40,202 nt of DNA from Pseudomonadota bacterium (GCA_021779535.1 JAJYAM010000018.1:1-40202), one strand, 5' to 3'. Shown: positions 9,096 to 20,468, numbered from the stretch's first letter. Program-made: numbers and translations. Notes: a model not told the origin generated them from the sequence alone.

Positions 9096-11348
9096 TCAGG
9101 CCGGGCCGACCTCGAGCCGGTCGACCTGCTTGTAGGCGCGCGAGAAGCGCTGGCGGCGCTGCCCCTTGCGGTCCTCGAACGCCTTGAGCGCCTCGTACGA
9201 AAGCTTCATCGGCGCGCTGTTCCCGCTGTACACGGTGAGTTGCTCGCCCGGCGCGACGACCGCGATCGCGACCAGGTACTCCTCGCGCGCGGCCGACTTG
9301 CGGCCCGGGATCCCGTAGAGGTTCTGCCCCTTGCCGGACGCCATCTCCTCGATCCGCGCGCATTTCAACGCGAGCACCTCGCCCTCGTCGTTCACGAGGA
9401 CCGCGAGCGCGTCGGCGCTCCTGATCGGCTGCGCCGGCAGCACGTGGGCGTTCTCGGGCACCTTCAACACCGCCTTGCCCTTGCGGTTGCGCGCGTACAG
9501 GTCCGCGAGCCTCGCGCGGAAGCCGTAGCCGGCGTCGCTCGCGATCAGCCAGCGGTCCTCGGGCTCGCCGATCAGCGCCGCGGCGAACGTGGCGCCGTCC
9601 GGCGGGTCGATCGACCCGGACAGGGGCTCGCCGTAGCCGCGCGCGGCGGGCAGCGCGTGCGCATCCAGGCTGTACGCGCGGCCGGTCGAATCGATGAACA
9701 CCGCCTGCTGCAGGTTGCGCCCGTGCACGGCCGCCTGGAATTCGTCGCCGCCCTTGTAGGCGAGCGAGCGGGGATCGATGTCGTGCCCCTTCGCCGCACG
9801 CACCCAGCCGAGCCGCGACAGCACGACCGTGACCGGTTCGCTCGCGATCAGGTCCGTCGCCGCGATCGCCTGCGCCGCGGCGCGCTCGACGATCCGCGTG
9901 CGTCGCGGATCGCCGTATTCCTCGGCGTCGCTCTCGAGCTCCTCCCGGACGAGCTTCTCGAGCCGCGCCTTGCTCTTCAGGGTCTTGTCGATCTCGGCGC
10001 GCTCCTCCTCGAGCTCGCCCTGCTCGCCCTTGATCTTCATCTCCTCGAGGCGCGCGAGATGGCGCAGCTTCGTCTCGAGGATCGACTCGGCCTGCAGGTC
10101 GTCGAGCCCGAAGCGCTGCATCAGCACCGGCTTCGGATGGTCCTCGGTGCGCACGATCCGGATCACCTCGTCGAGGTTCAGGTAGGCGACCAGCAGGCCC
10201 GCGAGCACGTGCAGCCGCGCGGCGACCTTCTCGAGCCGGTGGCGCAGCCGGCGCGTGACCGTCGCCTTGCGGAACTCGAGCCACTCGAGCAACAGCGCCT
10301 TCAGGCCGAGGACCCGCGGCCGGCCGTCGCCGGCGATCACGTTCAGGTTCACCCGGTAGTTGCGCTCGAGGTCGGACGTCGCGAACAGGTGCGCCATCAG
10401 CGCCTCCACGTCGACGCGGTTCGTCTTCGGCACGATCACCAGCCGGGTCGGCTTCTCGTGGTCGGATTCGTCGCGCAGGTCCTCGACCATCGGCAGCTTC
10501 TTCGCGCGCATCTGGTTCGCGATCTGCTCGAGGACCTTCGCGCCGGAGACCTGGAACGGCAGCGCGTCGACGACGATCTCGCCGTCCTCGACCGTGTAGG
10601 TCGCGCGCGCGCGGAAGCTCCCGGCGCCGGTCTCGTACATCTGCGCGAGCTCGGCGCGCGGCGTCACGATCTCGGCGCCGGTCGGCAGGTCCGGCCCCCG
10701 CACGTGGCTCATCAGCCGGCGCGTCGACAGTTCCGGGTCGTCGAGCAGCGCGATGCAGGCCGCGACGACCTCGCGCAGGTTGTGCGGCGGGATGTCGGTC
10801 GCCATCCCGACCGCGATCCCCGAGGCCCCGTTCAGCAGGAGGTTGGGCACGCGCGCCGGCAACAGCACCGGCTCCTCGAGCGATCCGTCGAAGTTCGGCG
10901 TCCAGTCGACCGTGCCGGCGCCGAGCTCCCGCAACAGCAGCGCCGCGTACCGCGTGAGGCGCGACTCGGTGTAGCGCATCGCCGCGAACGACTTCGGATC
11001 GTCGGCCGATCCCCAGTTCCCCTGCCCGTCGACGATCGGATAGCGGTAGGCGAAGTCCTGCGCCATGTGCACCATCGCCTCGTAGCATGCCGAGTCGCCG
11101 TGCGGGTGGAACTTGCCGATCACGTCGCCGACCGTGCGCGCCGACTTCTTGTGCTTCGCGCCGGCGGCGAGTGCGAGCTCGCTCATCGCGTAGACGATGC
11201 GCCGCTGCACGGGCTTCAGTCCGTCGCCGACGTGCGGCAGCGCGCGATCGAGGATCACGTACATCGAATAGTCGAGGTACGCGCGCTCCGCGAAGTGCTT
11301 CAGCGGCTCGGTTTCGACGCCCTCGAAATTGAGCTCCTGGTCCTTCAT
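9096..11348 (-). CDS. parC: DNA topoisomerase IV subunit A
   Basis: ParC is the DNA-cleaving subunit of topoisomerase IV, which decatenates daughter chromosomes. The 750-residue length fits ParC better than GyrA. The winged-helix/tower core contains [35 protein letters not shown] and catalytic Tyr126 in [10 protein letters not shown]. The quinolone-resistance region carries Ser86 and Glu90 (E. coli Ser80 and Glu84), the susceptible forms. A beta-pinwheel C-terminal domain follows from about 500. The ATG overlaps the parE stop by 4 bases (ATGA), so ParE and ParC are probably made in a coupled way. Confidence 0.97.
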   Translation of the reverse strand: MKDQELNFEGVETEPLKHFAERAYLDYSMYVILDRALPHVGDGLKPVQRRIVYAMSELALAAGAKHKKSARTVGDVIGKFHPHGDSACYEAMVHMAQDFAYRYPIVDGQGNWGSADDPKSFAAMRYTESRLTRYAALLLRELGAGTVDWTPNFDGSLEEPVLLPARVPNLLLNGASGIAVGMATDIPPHNLREVVAACIALLDDPELSTRRLMSHVRGPDLPTGAEIVTPRAELAQMYETGAGSFRARATYTVEDGEIVVDALPFQVSGAKVLEQIANQMRAKKLPMVEDLRDESDHEKPTRLVIVPKTNRVDVEALMAHLFATSDLERNYRVNLNVIAGDGRPRVLGLKALLLEWLEFRKATVTRRLRHRLEKVAARLHVLAGLLVAYLNLDEVIRIVRTEDHPKPVLMQRFGLDDLQAESILETKLRHLARLEEMKIKGEQGELEEERAEIDKTLKSKARLEKLVREELESDAEEYGDPRRTRIVERAAAQAIAATDLIASEPVTVVLSRLGWVRAAKGHDIDPRSLAYKGGDEFQAAVHGRNLQQAVFIDSTGRAYSLDAHALPAARGYGEPLSGSIDPPDGATFAAALIGEPEDRWLIASDAGYGFRARLADLYARNRKGKAVLKVPENAHVLPAQPIRSADALAVLVNDEGEVLALKCARIEEMASGKGQNLYGIPGRKSAAREEYLVAIAVVAPGEQLTVYSGNSAPMKLSYEALKAFEDRKGQRRQRFSRAYKQVDRLEVGPA

Positions 11349-13231
11349 ATCCGCGCGAGATTCCCCTTCTGCTCCAGCCATTCGCGGCGGTCGCCGGCCC
11401 GTTTCTTCGCGAGCAGCAGGTCGAGCGTCGGCTCGGGATTGTCGGCGCCGTCGATCGTCAGGCGCACGAGCCGCCGGGTCGCCGGCGCCATCGTCGTCTC
11501 GCGCAGCTGGGCGGGGCTCATTTCGCCGAGCCCCTTGAACCGCGTGACGACCGGCTTCACGCGCGCGTTCTCGGCGGCGAATCGCGCGAGCGCGGCGTCG
11601 CGCTCGGCGTCGGTGAGCGCGTAGGCGACCTGCTTGCCGGCGTCGATCCGGTACAGCGGCGGCACGCAGACGTGCACGTGGCCGGCGGTCACCAGCGGCC
11701 GGAAGTGCCGCAGGAACAGCGCGCACAGCAGCGTCGCGATGTGCTGGCCGTCACTGTCGGCGTCGGCGAGGATGCAGACCTTGTGGTACCGCAGCCCGGA
11801 CACGTCGCTCGAACCCGGCTCGACGCCGATCGCGACGCTGATGTCGTGCACTTCCTGCGACGCGAGCACCTCGCGCACGTCCGCCTCCCAGGTGTTCAGG
11901 ATCTTGCCGCGCAACGGCATGATCGCCTGGGTCACGCGGTCGCGGGCCTGCTTCGCCGAGCCGCCCGCCGAATCGCCCTCGACCAGGAAGATCTCGCCGC
12001 GCTCGGGATCCTGGCTCACGCAGTCGGCGAGCTTGCCCGGCAGCGCGGGGCCGGCGACGACCCGCTTGCGGGCGATCTTCTGGCTGTCGCGCAGCCGCTG
12101 CTGCGCGTTCGCGATGCAGCGCTGGGCGATCTCGCCGCCCTGGTCGGGATGCTGGTTGAGCCACAGCGCGAACGCGTCCTGGACGACGCCCTGCACCTGC
12201 GCCGCGGACTCGCGCGAGGACAGCTTCTCCTTCGTCTGTCCGGCGAATTGCGGGTCGCGCATCCGCAGCGACAGCACGAAGGCCACCCCGTCCCAGACGT
12301 CCTCCGGCGAGAGCTTCACGCCGCGCGGCAGGAGGTTGCGGAATTCGCAGAATTCACGCACCGCGTCGCAGGCGCCGGCGCGCAGGCCGTTCACGTGCGT
12401 GCCGCCCTCGGTGGTCGGGATCAGGTTCACGTAGCTCTCGGCGACCGGCTGCGCGCCCTCGACGACCCAGGCGAACGCCCATTCGATCGTGCCGCCGTCG
12501 ACGTCGCGCTTGCCGTAGAACGTCTCGGCCGGCAGCCATTGGCCCCGGCCGAGCTGCTCGGCGAGGTACTCGTGCAGCCCGCCGGTGTAGACCCACTCGT
12601 CGGTCTCGCCGGTCGCCTCCTGATAGAGACTCACGCGCAGCCGGGGACACAGCACCGCTTTCGCGCGCAGCACCTGCTTGAGCTTCGGGATCGCGTACTT
12701 GTCGGTGTCGAAGTACTGGGGGTCCGGCCAGAATCGCACCGTCGTTCCGGTGCGCGACTTCGGCACCTCGCCGACGACCTCGAGTTTCGAGACGATCCGG
12801 CCGCTCTCGAAGCCGACGTTGTACTCCTTGCCGCCGCGGCGGACCCAGCACTCGAGGTGCTTCGACAGCGCGTTCACGACCGACACGCCGACCCCGTGCA
12901 GACCCCCGGAGTGCTGGTAGGTGCGATCGTTGAACTTGCCGCCCGCGTGCAGCCGGGTGAGGATCAGCTCGACGCCGCTGATCTTCTCCTTCGGATGGAT
13001 GTCGACCGGCATGCCGCGGCCGTCGTCCTCGACTTCCAGCGAGCCGTCCTTGTAGACGCTCACGCGGATGTTCTCGCAGTGGCCGGCGAGCGCCTCGTCG
13101 ACGCTGTTGTCGATGACTTCGTGCGCCAGATGGTTGGGCCGGGTCGTGTCGGTGTACATGCCGGGCCGGCGGCGCACCGGATCGAGCCCGCTCAGCACTT
13201 CGATATCGGATGCCGTGTACGACGATGCCAT
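11345..13231 (-). CDS. parE: DNA topoisomerase IV subunit B
   Basis: ParE is the ATPase subunit of topoisomerase IV. The 628-residue product has the GHKL ATPase domain ([39 protein letters not shown]) and the transducer domain. The TOPRIM region has [15 protein letters not shown] and [12 protein letters not shown], and the C-terminus has RFKGLGEM. Its length of about 630 residues and its adjacency to parC distinguish it from GyrB (about 800). The ATG at 13231 has AGGAG nine bases upstream, and a TGCTAGACT extended -10 lies at 13268-13260 on the same strand. Confidence 0.97.
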   Translation of the reverse strand: MASSYTASDIEVLSGLDPVRRRPGMYTDTTRPNHLAHEVIDNSVDEALAGHCENIRVSVYKDGSLEVEDDGRGMPVDIHPKEKISGVELILTRLHAGGKFNDRTYQHSGGLHGVGVSVVNALSKHLECWVRRGGKEYNVGFESGRIVSKLEVVGEVPKSRTGTTVRFWPDPQYFDTDKYAIPKLKQVLRAKAVLCPRLRVSLYQEATGETDEWVYTGGLHEYLAEQLGRGQWLPAETFYGKRDVDGGTIEWAFAWVVEGAQPVAESYVNLIPTTEGGTHVNGLRAGACDAVREFCEFRNLLPRGVKLSPEDVWDGVAFVLSLRMRDPQFAGQTKEKLSSRESAAQVQGVVQDAFALWLNQHPDQGGEIAQRCIANAQQRLRDSQKIARKRVVAGPALPGKLADCVSQDPERGEIFLVEGDSAGGSAKQARDRVTQAIMPLRGKILNTWEADVREVLASQEVHDISVAIGVEPGSSDVSGLRYHKVCILADADSDGQHIATLLCALFLRHFRPLVTAGHVHVCVPPLYRIDAGKQVAYALTDAERDAALARFAAENARVKPVVTRFKGLGEMSPAQLRETTMAPATRRLVRLTIDGADNPEPTLDLLLAKKRAGDRREWLEQKGNLARI

Positions 13232-13259
13232 CGACTGCCTCTCCTGCGATCGGGCGCGG

Positions 13260-13268
13260 AGTCTAGCA
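13260..13268 (-). promoter_or_regulatory. Extended -10 promoter element upstream of parE-parC
   Basis: On the minus strand TGCTAGACT lies 29 bases before the parE ATG, with AGGAG (13245-13241) between. It is identical to the element upstream of fimX. No good -35 is seen, as is common with extended -10 promoters. Confidence 0.4.
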
Positions 13269-13330
13269 CGGGCGGTCGCGGGTCCGGCCGGGTGGCGGAG
13301 GCGCGGCGCTTGCGCTATCTTTCGCGCACG

Positions 13331-13594
13331 ATGGGAATCGCGAACGAACACAACCTGGCCGTTCCGATCGCCGACCGGCGTCCGTACGGCGTCGCCGTCC
13401 GGTTGCGGCGGGGCGATCCGTTCCGCACGCTGCTCGGCGACGACTGGTCGCGCGTGCATTGGTACGCGACCGCGGCCGAGCGCGATCGGGCGTACACGGA
13501 GATGGTGCGCAAGCACGAGTACTCGCGTGCCGGCGACGCGCCCGCGCTGATCGTCGAGAAGACCGAGCGCTCCGCGGACAGCCGCGGCGCCTGA
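13331..13594 (+). CDS. Small conserved-looking protein of unknown function (87 aa)
   Basis: The 87-residue product is soluble and highly charged, with no signal peptide, membrane segment or cysteine. The segment RPYGVAVRLRRGDPFRTLLG is followed by HWYATAAERDRAYTEMVRKHEYSR, which looks like a compact alpha/beta fold with one amphipathic helix. I recall similar small uncharacterised proteins in gammaproteobacteria but no function. It is divergent from parE (99 bases apart) and convergent with the patatin gene. The ATG has no Shine-Dalgarno; a TATCTT box at 13316-13321 would put the transcript start almost at the ATG. Reading frame, composition and lack of overlap with other genes support it as real. 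Confidence 0.65.
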   Translation: MGIANEHNLAVPIADRRPYGVAVRLRRGDPFRTLLGDDWSRVHWYATAAERDRAYTEMVRKHEYSRAGDAPALIVEKTERSADSRGA

Positions 13595-13633
13595 TCGGCC
13601 GCGCGGTGCGCGCGGCGCGCGGCCCGCGGCCGA
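13595..13633. terminator. GC-rich inverted repeat between convergent genes
   Basis: tcggccgcg (13595-13603) and its reverse complement cgcggccga (13625-13633) flank a 21-base GC-rich loop that could itself fold. It fills the gap between the small protein's stop and the patatin gene's stop. It may be a two-way terminator, but there is no U-tract. Confidence 0.35.
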
Positions 13634-13637
13634 CGCG

Positions 13638-15953
13638 CTAGAACGTCCGACCCAGGAACAGATAATACGCGCTGTTGCCGGTCGTGTCGTATCCGCCGCC
13701 GACGTAGAGCGGCCCGAGGAACGTGTCGAGCCCGAGGAACACCGACACGTCCTTGTGCGCGGTGCCCCAGTCGATCTGACCGCGGTGCTGCCAGACGTTG
13801 CCGGCCTCGAACGAGACCCCGAGGTAGGCGGGAAATTGCAGCAGGCCCGCGCCGCCGCGGCCGACCTGGCGGAAGTACACGCCGCGGCCGATCGCGTAGT
13901 TCGGTCCCTCGAGCGACTGGGCCGCGAGTCCGGAGAGGTTCAGGAAGCCGCCGAGCGTGTAGAAGTCCTGCACCGCGGTCGGCCGGATCGCGCCGCGCAC
14001 CGTCGTGCCCGCGGACGTCCACAGCACGAAGGTATTGCGTCCGCGCGAGCGCGCGACGAGCCAGTCGGCGCTCGCCCGGTCGAACGCGACGTCGGACCCG
14101 AGGCCGGTCCGGTTGGCATCCCACTGCAACGAGAACGTGTCCCCGTAACGGGGGAAGTCGACGCTGTTCAGCTGGTCGTAGCTGAACTTGAAGAACAGCT
14201 CGCCGTTGTTGAAGCGCGGATCGACGAGCCGCGGATCCCCGAGCCTCGGGTGCGTGTTGCCGTTGATCCGATGCACGCCGAAACGCACCTCGCCCCAGGT
14301 GCCGAGCTCGCGGCCGACGTCGAGATCCGCTTCGGCCTCGCGCTCGCGGAAGTCCGCGATCTCGACGTCGCGGGAGTAGATCCGCAGGTCGCGCTGCTCC
14401 ACGCGCAGGCTCGGTGCGACGAACCAGCGGCGGCGCGGCGACAGCGGTTGATAGAATTCGGTGACCGCCTTCGGGTTGCTGCCGATCTGCAGGTCCGTGC
14501 GCCACTCGGCGCCGAGACCGTCGATCTCGGTCACGAGGAAACGCGCCGCCGCGTTGTACTCGCTGTTGCCCTGGAAATCGTCCTGCAGCTTCAAGCCGAA
14601 TCGCAGGTAGTTCGGTCCCCAGGACTTGCGTCGCGCACGCACCACGAGGCCTTGCCGGCGCTGCGCGCCCTGTCCTTCGGTGACGACGCGGTAGTCGACC
14701 GTCTCGAACAGTCCGAGCCCGTAGATCTCGTCGATCCGCGCCGCGACCGCCCTCGGGTCGAGCGGTGCGCCGACCAGCGAAGCGAGCGTCGCCCGGATCG
14801 TGCGCCGGTCGGCTTTCGAGGCACCCTCGACGTGGACGAACCGGATCGTCGGCTCGCCGGCGGCCCGCGCGGTGCGCCGCGCCAGATAGCGCGCATACGC
14901 CGCCCGGCTCACCCGGTAGCGCGACAGCTGCGCGCGTGCGGCGAGCGCCGCCCGCTCGCCGAGCCGGATCGTCTGCCCGACCACGCCGAAGTCGGCGGAG
15001 CCGGTCAGGCCGAGCGCGGGCTCGATCAACACGTCGCTCGGCCCGAGCGTCGCCTTCTGCCGGTCGGAGTTGTGATGCACGAGGATCGCGAGCATCTGAT
15101 TCGAGATCGCGAGCGCCGAGTCGAGCCGGCGCCGCGGCACCAGCGGAAACTCGACGTCGACGACGATCAGCACCTGCGCGCCCATCGCGCGCGCGACCGA
15201 GATCGGCAGGTTCTCCGCGAGCCCGCCGTCGACCAGCAACCGGCCCCCGTAGTCGACCGGCGCGAACAAGCCGGGAGCGGACATGCTCGCGCGCATCGCC
15301 CGGGCGAGGTCGCCGCGGTCGAGGACCACCGCGCGGCCGGTCACGAGGTCGGTCGCGACCGCGCGGAACGGCGTCGGCAGCGCATCGAAGCTCGCGACGT
15401 CGGCGTCGCGCAGCGTGAGCCGGCGCAGCGTCTCCTGCAGCTGCTGCCCCTGGATCAGCCCCCTCGGCAACAGGAACTGCCGGTGCTTCAGGCCGATCGG
15501 GAAGCGCACCAGGAAATTCCGCTCGTCCTGCTTGCGCCGGAACGCGAGCGCCGCGCGGGGTGGCCGGTCCTCGAACGCCTGCTGCCAGTGGACCGAACGC
15601 ATCATCGCGGCGATCTGCTGCGGCGTCATCCCGCTCGCATACAGACCGCCGACGATCGCGCCCATGCTCGTCCCGGCGATGCAGTCGACCGGCACGCGCA
15701 AGCGTTCGAGGACTTCGAGCACGCCGATGTGCGCGAGTCCGCGCGCGCCGCCGCCGGACAGCACGACACAGATCTTCGGCCGGCGAGCGCCGGAGGCTGG
15801 CGCCGCGGCCGGGCGCGCCGGCGTGGCGGCCGTCGCAGCGGTTGCGGCGGTTGCGGCGGTCGTCGCAGCGGTTGCGGCGGTTGCGGCGGTCGTCGCGGGC
15901 GCCGCGCCCGCGACCGCCGCGATCCACAGGACGCTTGCCGCGAGCCGTCTCAT
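13638..15953 (-). CDS. PlpD-like patatin phospholipase autotransporter (type Vd)
   Basis: Type Vd autotransporters such as Pseudomonas PlpD fuse a patatin lipase to a POTRA domain and a 16-strand outer-membrane barrel. The 771-residue product has a signal peptide (about 1-20) and a TAATAATAAT repeat linker (22-41). The patatin domain (about 60-260) has the oxyanion SGGGARG (66-72), nucleophile Ser96 in GTSMG and Asp242 in DGG, so the catalytic dyad is intact. A POTRA-like segment (about 345-420) precedes a barrel of alternating aromatic strands ending in a C-terminal Phe (FLGRTF). The ATG at 15953 is chosen over upstream ones because it gives the signal peptide. It follows a lipoprotein gene by 22 bases and is probably co-transcribed with it. 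Confidence 0.88.
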   Translation of the reverse strand: MRRLAASVLWIAAVAGAAPATTAATAATAATTAATAATAATAATPARPAAAPASGARRPKICVVLSGGGARGLAHIGVLEVLERLRVPVDCIAGTSMGAIVGGLYASGMTPQQIAAMMRSVHWQQAFEDRPPRAALAFRRKQDERNFLVRFPIGLKHRQFLLPRGLIQGQQLQETLRRLTLRDADVASFDALPTPFRAVATDLVTGRAVVLDRGDLARAMRASMSAPGLFAPVDYGGRLLVDGGLAENLPISVARAMGAQVLIVVDVEFPLVPRRRLDSALAISNQMLAILVHHNSDRQKATLGPSDVLIEPALGLTGSADFGVVGQTIRLGERAALAARAQLSRYRVSRAAYARYLARRTARAAGEPTIRFVHVEGASKADRRTIRATLASLVGAPLDPRAVAARIDEIYGLGLFETVDYRVVTEGQGAQRRQGLVVRARRKSWGPNYLRFGLKLQDDFQGNSEYNAAARFLVTEIDGLGAEWRTDLQIGSNPKAVTEFYQPLSPRRRWFVAPSLRVEQRDLRIYSRDVEIADFREREAEADLDVGRELGTWGEVRFGVHRINGNTHPRLGDPRLVDPRFNNGELFFKFSYDQLNSVDFPRYGDTFSLQWDANRTGLGSDVAFDRASADWLVARSRGRNTFVLWTSAGTTVRGAIRPTAVQDFYTLGGFLNLSGLAAQSLEGPNYAIGRGVYFRQVGRGGAGLLQFPAYLGVSFEAGNVWQHRGQIDWGTAHKDVSVFLGLDTFLGPLYVGGGYDTTGNSAYYLFLGRTF
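15831..15896. repeat. Perfect 30-bp tandem repeat in the patatin gene
   Basis: Two identical 30-bp units (15831-15860 and 15861-15890) plus six bases of a third. On the minus strand each unit encodes TAATAATAAT, residues 22-41 just after the signal peptide. Each unit also contains a shorter ttgcggcgg sub-repeat. The unit is a multiple of three, so slippage would change linker length without shifting the frame. Confidence 0.9.
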
Positions 15954-15975
15954 CGGGGTCCCGCGACCGCGGGCG

Positions 15976-17895
15976 CTACAGCACCAGGTCGACCGTGTCG
16001 GCGGTGAACGTGTTCGTCGATCGGTCGTACACGCCACGCGCCTGCAGCGAGATCGCGGGCGTCGTCGCGCTCACACCCGAGTTCAGCGCGGTCACGAAGC
16101 TCGCGAACGAATTGAATCCGCTGATCCCACCGCTCGCGTTGCCGAGCGCGAACAGCGGCGCGAACGAATTGCTCGCGGCGGTCGCGGTCGGCACCACCTG
16201 GGGCGAGGCCGGGAGCGAGTGCAGGTCGATCGACTCGCCCTCGATCTGGATCGTCGCGCTCGCGAGCGCGGCATTCGCCAGGTCGACCGCGAAACCGCCG
16301 CTCGACACGCCGGTGAACGGTGTCGTCGTGCCCGCGGTGCCCCAGCTCACCTGCAGGCTCGCGGGCACCTGCGTCTCGGTTTGCGTGGTCGATGCGTTGA
16401 AATCCGGCGGCGCGCTGCCATAGCCGTTCACCAGGCCGTCGAACCACAGCGGCGTTCCGCCCGCGGTGCCCGACAGGTCGGTCGAGCCGGTGTTCACGTG
16501 ATAGCTCGCGGCGCTCGTGTCCTGCGCCGCGGTCACGCCGGTGCCGGTGAAGGAGAACGCGCTCGCGGGCCAGCGGTCGAGGCTCTGCAGGCCGATCGTC
16601 GCGCTGCCGGCCGAGGCCGTGACCAGCGGGCCGTAGGCCTCGGTCGACAACAGCCGCACGGCGCCCGAGTTCGCGGCCGACGCGTTCATCGTGACGACGC
16701 CGGTGCTCGACACCGAGTAGGTTCCGATCGCGTCGATCCGCTGGCCGACGCTGATCGACTGGGCGCTGAGGCCGGTCGCCGACGGATCGTCGTCGGCGGT
16801 CACGACCGTGCTCGGCCCGACCAGCACCGTCGAGTCGGTGTTCTCGTACTGCACGTAGCCGGTCTTGAAGCTGAGCGTCGATCCCCAGACCAGGCCGCCG
16901 CGCACCGTCAAGGTGTCGCCGCTGCGCGCGATCACCGTGCCGACGAGATTCTGCGTGTAGAAGGTCTCGACGCTCGTGCCGGCGAGCACGTACACCGAGT
17001 TGAATATGCCGGCCGTCCCGGTCGGCGTCGTCGTCGGCTGGAAGGTCGTGTAGGCCGTGGTCATGGTCGTGCCGGCGGAGGTCTGCGACAGCGCGTCGAT
17101 CCCCGGGGCGCCGACGTAGTTGGTGCCGTTGATCGTGTAGACGGTGTTCGGGCCGTTGAAGATCGTCAACGAACCGATGTTGCTCGCCTCGTCGGTGAAC
17201 GGCCGCTCGTAGACGGTGTAGGTCCCGAGACCGACGCTCGAGTTGATCAGCGGGCCGCGGATGCGGATCAGCTTGGTGTCGGCCGGCGCGATGCCCGCGG
17301 TCATGAACGGGTCGACCGTCACCGTCGCCGGCGACGTCGCGGTGTTGATCTGGTTCGAGGCCGGCAGGTCGAAGTTCAGCGCGAGCCGCTCGGCGTTGCT
17401 GGTCGCGTAGCTCGACGTGAGCACCAGCGGCGTGTTCGGATCGAATTTCACGGTGAAGCTCACCGACTTCACCGCCGAGCCGTTCGTGCCGACGACCTTC
17501 GCCGCCTGCGGCGCGCCGTTCTGCACGACCGAGACCGCCGCATTGGTGTAGTCCAGCGTGATCGTCGCGGAGACGTACGTGTCGATCGGCACCGTGCCGC
17601 TGCCCCAGAGCTCGGCGACGTGACCGAGGCGCGCGAAGTCGACCGGCTCGACGGTCGCGAGCGCGGTATAGCTGTTGCCCTTGTTGTCCTTCAGGACGAC
17701 CGAATCGAGGTTCACGAGATAGCTCGCGAACGCACCGGGCTCGGCGGTCACGGTCACCCAGACGACGCCGTAACCGCTGTTGTAGTTGTGGCTGCTGCAG
17801 GCGACCAGGCCGGCGGCGGTCGCGAGGATCGCGGCGGTGCGGCGGCCGAAGAGCCGGGCGGCGGCCCGCAAGGGATGGCGTAGCGTTGGGTGCAC
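15976..17895 (-). CDS. Large lipoprotein of unknown function (DUF4382-like N-terminus)
   Basis: I do not recognise a function. The 639-residue product starts with an Arg-rich n-region, a hydrophobic stretch and a lipobox LVAC at about 30-33, so it should be lipidated and leave the inner membrane. The mature part is rich in Thr, Ser, Gly, Val and Asn with many short beta-like stretches and no further cysteine. The first about 110 mature residues (VWVTVTAEPGAFASYLVNLD onwards, then VPIDTYVSATITLDY) resemble DUF4382-type domains; middle segments such as VGTVIARSGDTLTVRGG and ISVGQRIDAIGTY resemble DUF5666 repeats. The start is a GTG at 17895 without a visible Shine-Dalgarno. It lies 52 bases after aguA and 22 before the type Vd patatin on the same strand. 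Confidence 0.8.
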   Translation of the reverse strand: MHPTLRHPLRAAARLFGRRTAAILATAAGLVACSSHNYNSGYGVVWVTVTAEPGAFASYLVNLDSVVLKDNKGNSYTALATVEPVDFARLGHVAELWGSGTVPIDTYVSATITLDYTNAAVSVVQNGAPQAAKVVGTNGSAVKSVSFTVKFDPNTPLVLTSSYATSNAERLALNFDLPASNQINTATSPATVTVDPFMTAGIAPADTKLIRIRGPLINSSVGLGTYTVYERPFTDEASNIGSLTIFNGPNTVYTINGTNYVGAPGIDALSQTSAGTTMTTAYTTFQPTTTPTGTAGIFNSVYVLAGTSVETFYTQNLVGTVIARSGDTLTVRGGLVWGSTLSFKTGYVQYENTDSTVLVGPSTVVTADDDPSATGLSAQSISVGQRIDAIGTYSVSSTGVVTMNASAANSGAVRLLSTEAYGPLVTASAGSATIGLQSLDRWPASAFSFTGTGVTAAQDTSAASYHVNTGSTDLSGTAGGTPLWFDGLVNGYGSAPPDFNASTTQTETQVPASLQVSWGTAGTTTPFTGVSSGGFAVDLANAALASATIQIEGESIDLHSLPASPQVVPTATAASNSFAPLFALGNASGGISGFNSFASFVTALNSGVSATTPAISLQARGVYDRSTNTFTADTVDLVL

Positions 17896-17947
17896 GAGGA
17901 GTTCCAGTGGTTCGGTCGTAGAGGGATGGGTGGATCCCGGGGTCGGC

Positions 17948-19096
17948 CTAGGATAAAGCCTTTCGCGGGCGCGCGGGAGTCGAGGTCGCGCGCCGGGGGC
18001 GGGCCCCGGCCCGCGGTATCTGCTGGGTGATGCAATGGATGTTGCCGCCGCCGAGCAGCACCTCGCGGCTGTCCACGCCGACGATCCGGCGCGTCGGGAA
18101 CAGCCGCGCGAGCACGCGGCGTGCGGCCGCGTCGCGCGGATCGCCGAACTGGGGCACGACGACGCAGCGGTTGCCGGCGTAGAAGTTCACGTACGAGGCC
18201 GCCAGGCGGTCACCGCCGCGGCGCGGCCGGCTGCCCGGGCGCGCGTCGAGCGACGCGGCTTCCGCGTCGCGCAGATGGAGCGGTGCCGGCTGGTGCAGCT
18301 TGTGCACGGTGAGCCGCCGGCCGCGCGCGTCCCGCGCCGCGCGCAGCCGCCGCTCGGCGTCGCGGCTGATCTCGTATTGCGGATCGCGACGGTCGTCGGT
18401 CCAGGTGAGCACGACGTGGCCCGGGCGCGCGAAGCACGCGAGATTGTCGACGTGCCCGCTGGTCTCGTCGCGGGCCACGCCGCGCCCGAGCCAGATCACG
18501 GTCCGTGCGCCGAGGTACTCGGCCAACGAGGCCTCGAGCTGCGCTCTCGAGAGCCGCGGATTGCGGTTCGGGTTCAACAGGCATTCTTCTGTCACGAGAC
18601 AGGTGCCCTGCCCATCCACGTGAATCGATCCGCCCTCGAGCACGAACGGCGCCCGATAGCGGTCGAATCCCTCGATCTGCAGGATCTTGGCCGCGACCTG
18701 GTCGTCGAGGTCCCACGGAAAGTAGGCGCCGCCGTCGAGACCGCCCCATGCGTTGAACGTCCAGTCGACGCCGCGGCGGCGTCCGCCCGCGTCGCGGACG
18801 ATCGTCGGTCCGGTATCGCGGACCCAGGCGTCGTTCGCGGAGATCTCGACGAGGCGCACGCCCGGCGGCAACCGCTCGCTCGCATTCGGGTATTGCGCCG
18901 CCGACACGCCGACGCTGACCGGCTCGCTCGCGAGGATCGCGGCGGCGATCGCGGTGAACGCCGCCTGCGCGGGTTTCGCGCCTTCGCGCCACACGTCGGG
19001 CCGCTCGGGCCAGAGCATCCAGCAACCGGCGTGCGCGTCGAATTCCGCCGGCATTCGAAAGCCGTCGCGCGCCGGTGTCGACTTCAATGTACGCAA
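17948..19096 (-). CDS. aguA: Agmatine deiminase
   Basis: AguA hydrolyses agmatine to N-carbamoylputrescine and ammonia, the first step from arginine-derived agmatine to putrescine. The 382-residue product shows the family signatures [31 protein letters not shown], the WGGLDGG segment, [23 protein letters not shown], and the catalytic Cys355 in [15 protein letters not shown] at 19096 is chosen because family members begin about 14 residues before MPAE with a TL-x-STP motif (here [13 protein letters not shown]) and AGGGG lies six bases upstream; the ATG at 19054 would remove this. The C-terminus has an unusual Arg/Pro/Ala-rich tail of about 22 residues. It is divergent from icd; aguB lies about 16 kb away in the window. 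Confidence 0.93.
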   Translation of the reverse strand: MRTLKSTPARDGFRMPAEFDAHAGCWMLWPERPDVWREGAKPAQAAFTAIAAAILASEPVSVGVSAAQYPNASERLPPGVRLVEISANDAWVRDTGPTIVRDAGGRRRGVDWTFNAWGGLDGGAYFPWDLDDQVAAKILQIEGFDRYRAPFVLEGGSIHVDGQGTCLVTEECLLNPNRNPRLSRAQLEASLAEYLGARTVIWLGRGVARDETSGHVDNLACFARPGHVVLTWTDDRRDPQYEISRDAERRLRAARDARGRRLTVHKLHQPAPLHLRDAEAASLDARPGSRPRRGGDRLAASYVNFYAGNRCVVVPQFGDPRDAAARRVLARLFPTRRIVGVDSREVLLGGGNIHCITQQIPRAGARPRRATSTPARPRKALS

Positions 19097-19116
19097 TGCG
19101 TGCCCCTGCGGCCGCG

Positions 19117-19125
19117 TGCTAGCAT
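19117..19125 (+). promoter_or_regulatory. Extended -10 promoter element upstream of icd
   Basis: TGCTAGCAT fits TGnTAnnnT and lies 35 bases before the icd ATG. A GAAGGGAG ribosome site lies between them. It resembles the TGCTAGACT elements of fimX and parE. Confidence 0.4.
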
Positions 19126-19160
19126 TGCGCACCCCGCGCGTCTCGAAGGGAGCGACTCGA

Positions 19161-20468
<1,308 letters not shown>

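Noticed and set aside
11672-13594. Plus-strand frame of 640 codons covering parE and the small gene
   Set aside because: Only the last 87 codons, beyond parE, look like a protein; the rest is antisense to parE.
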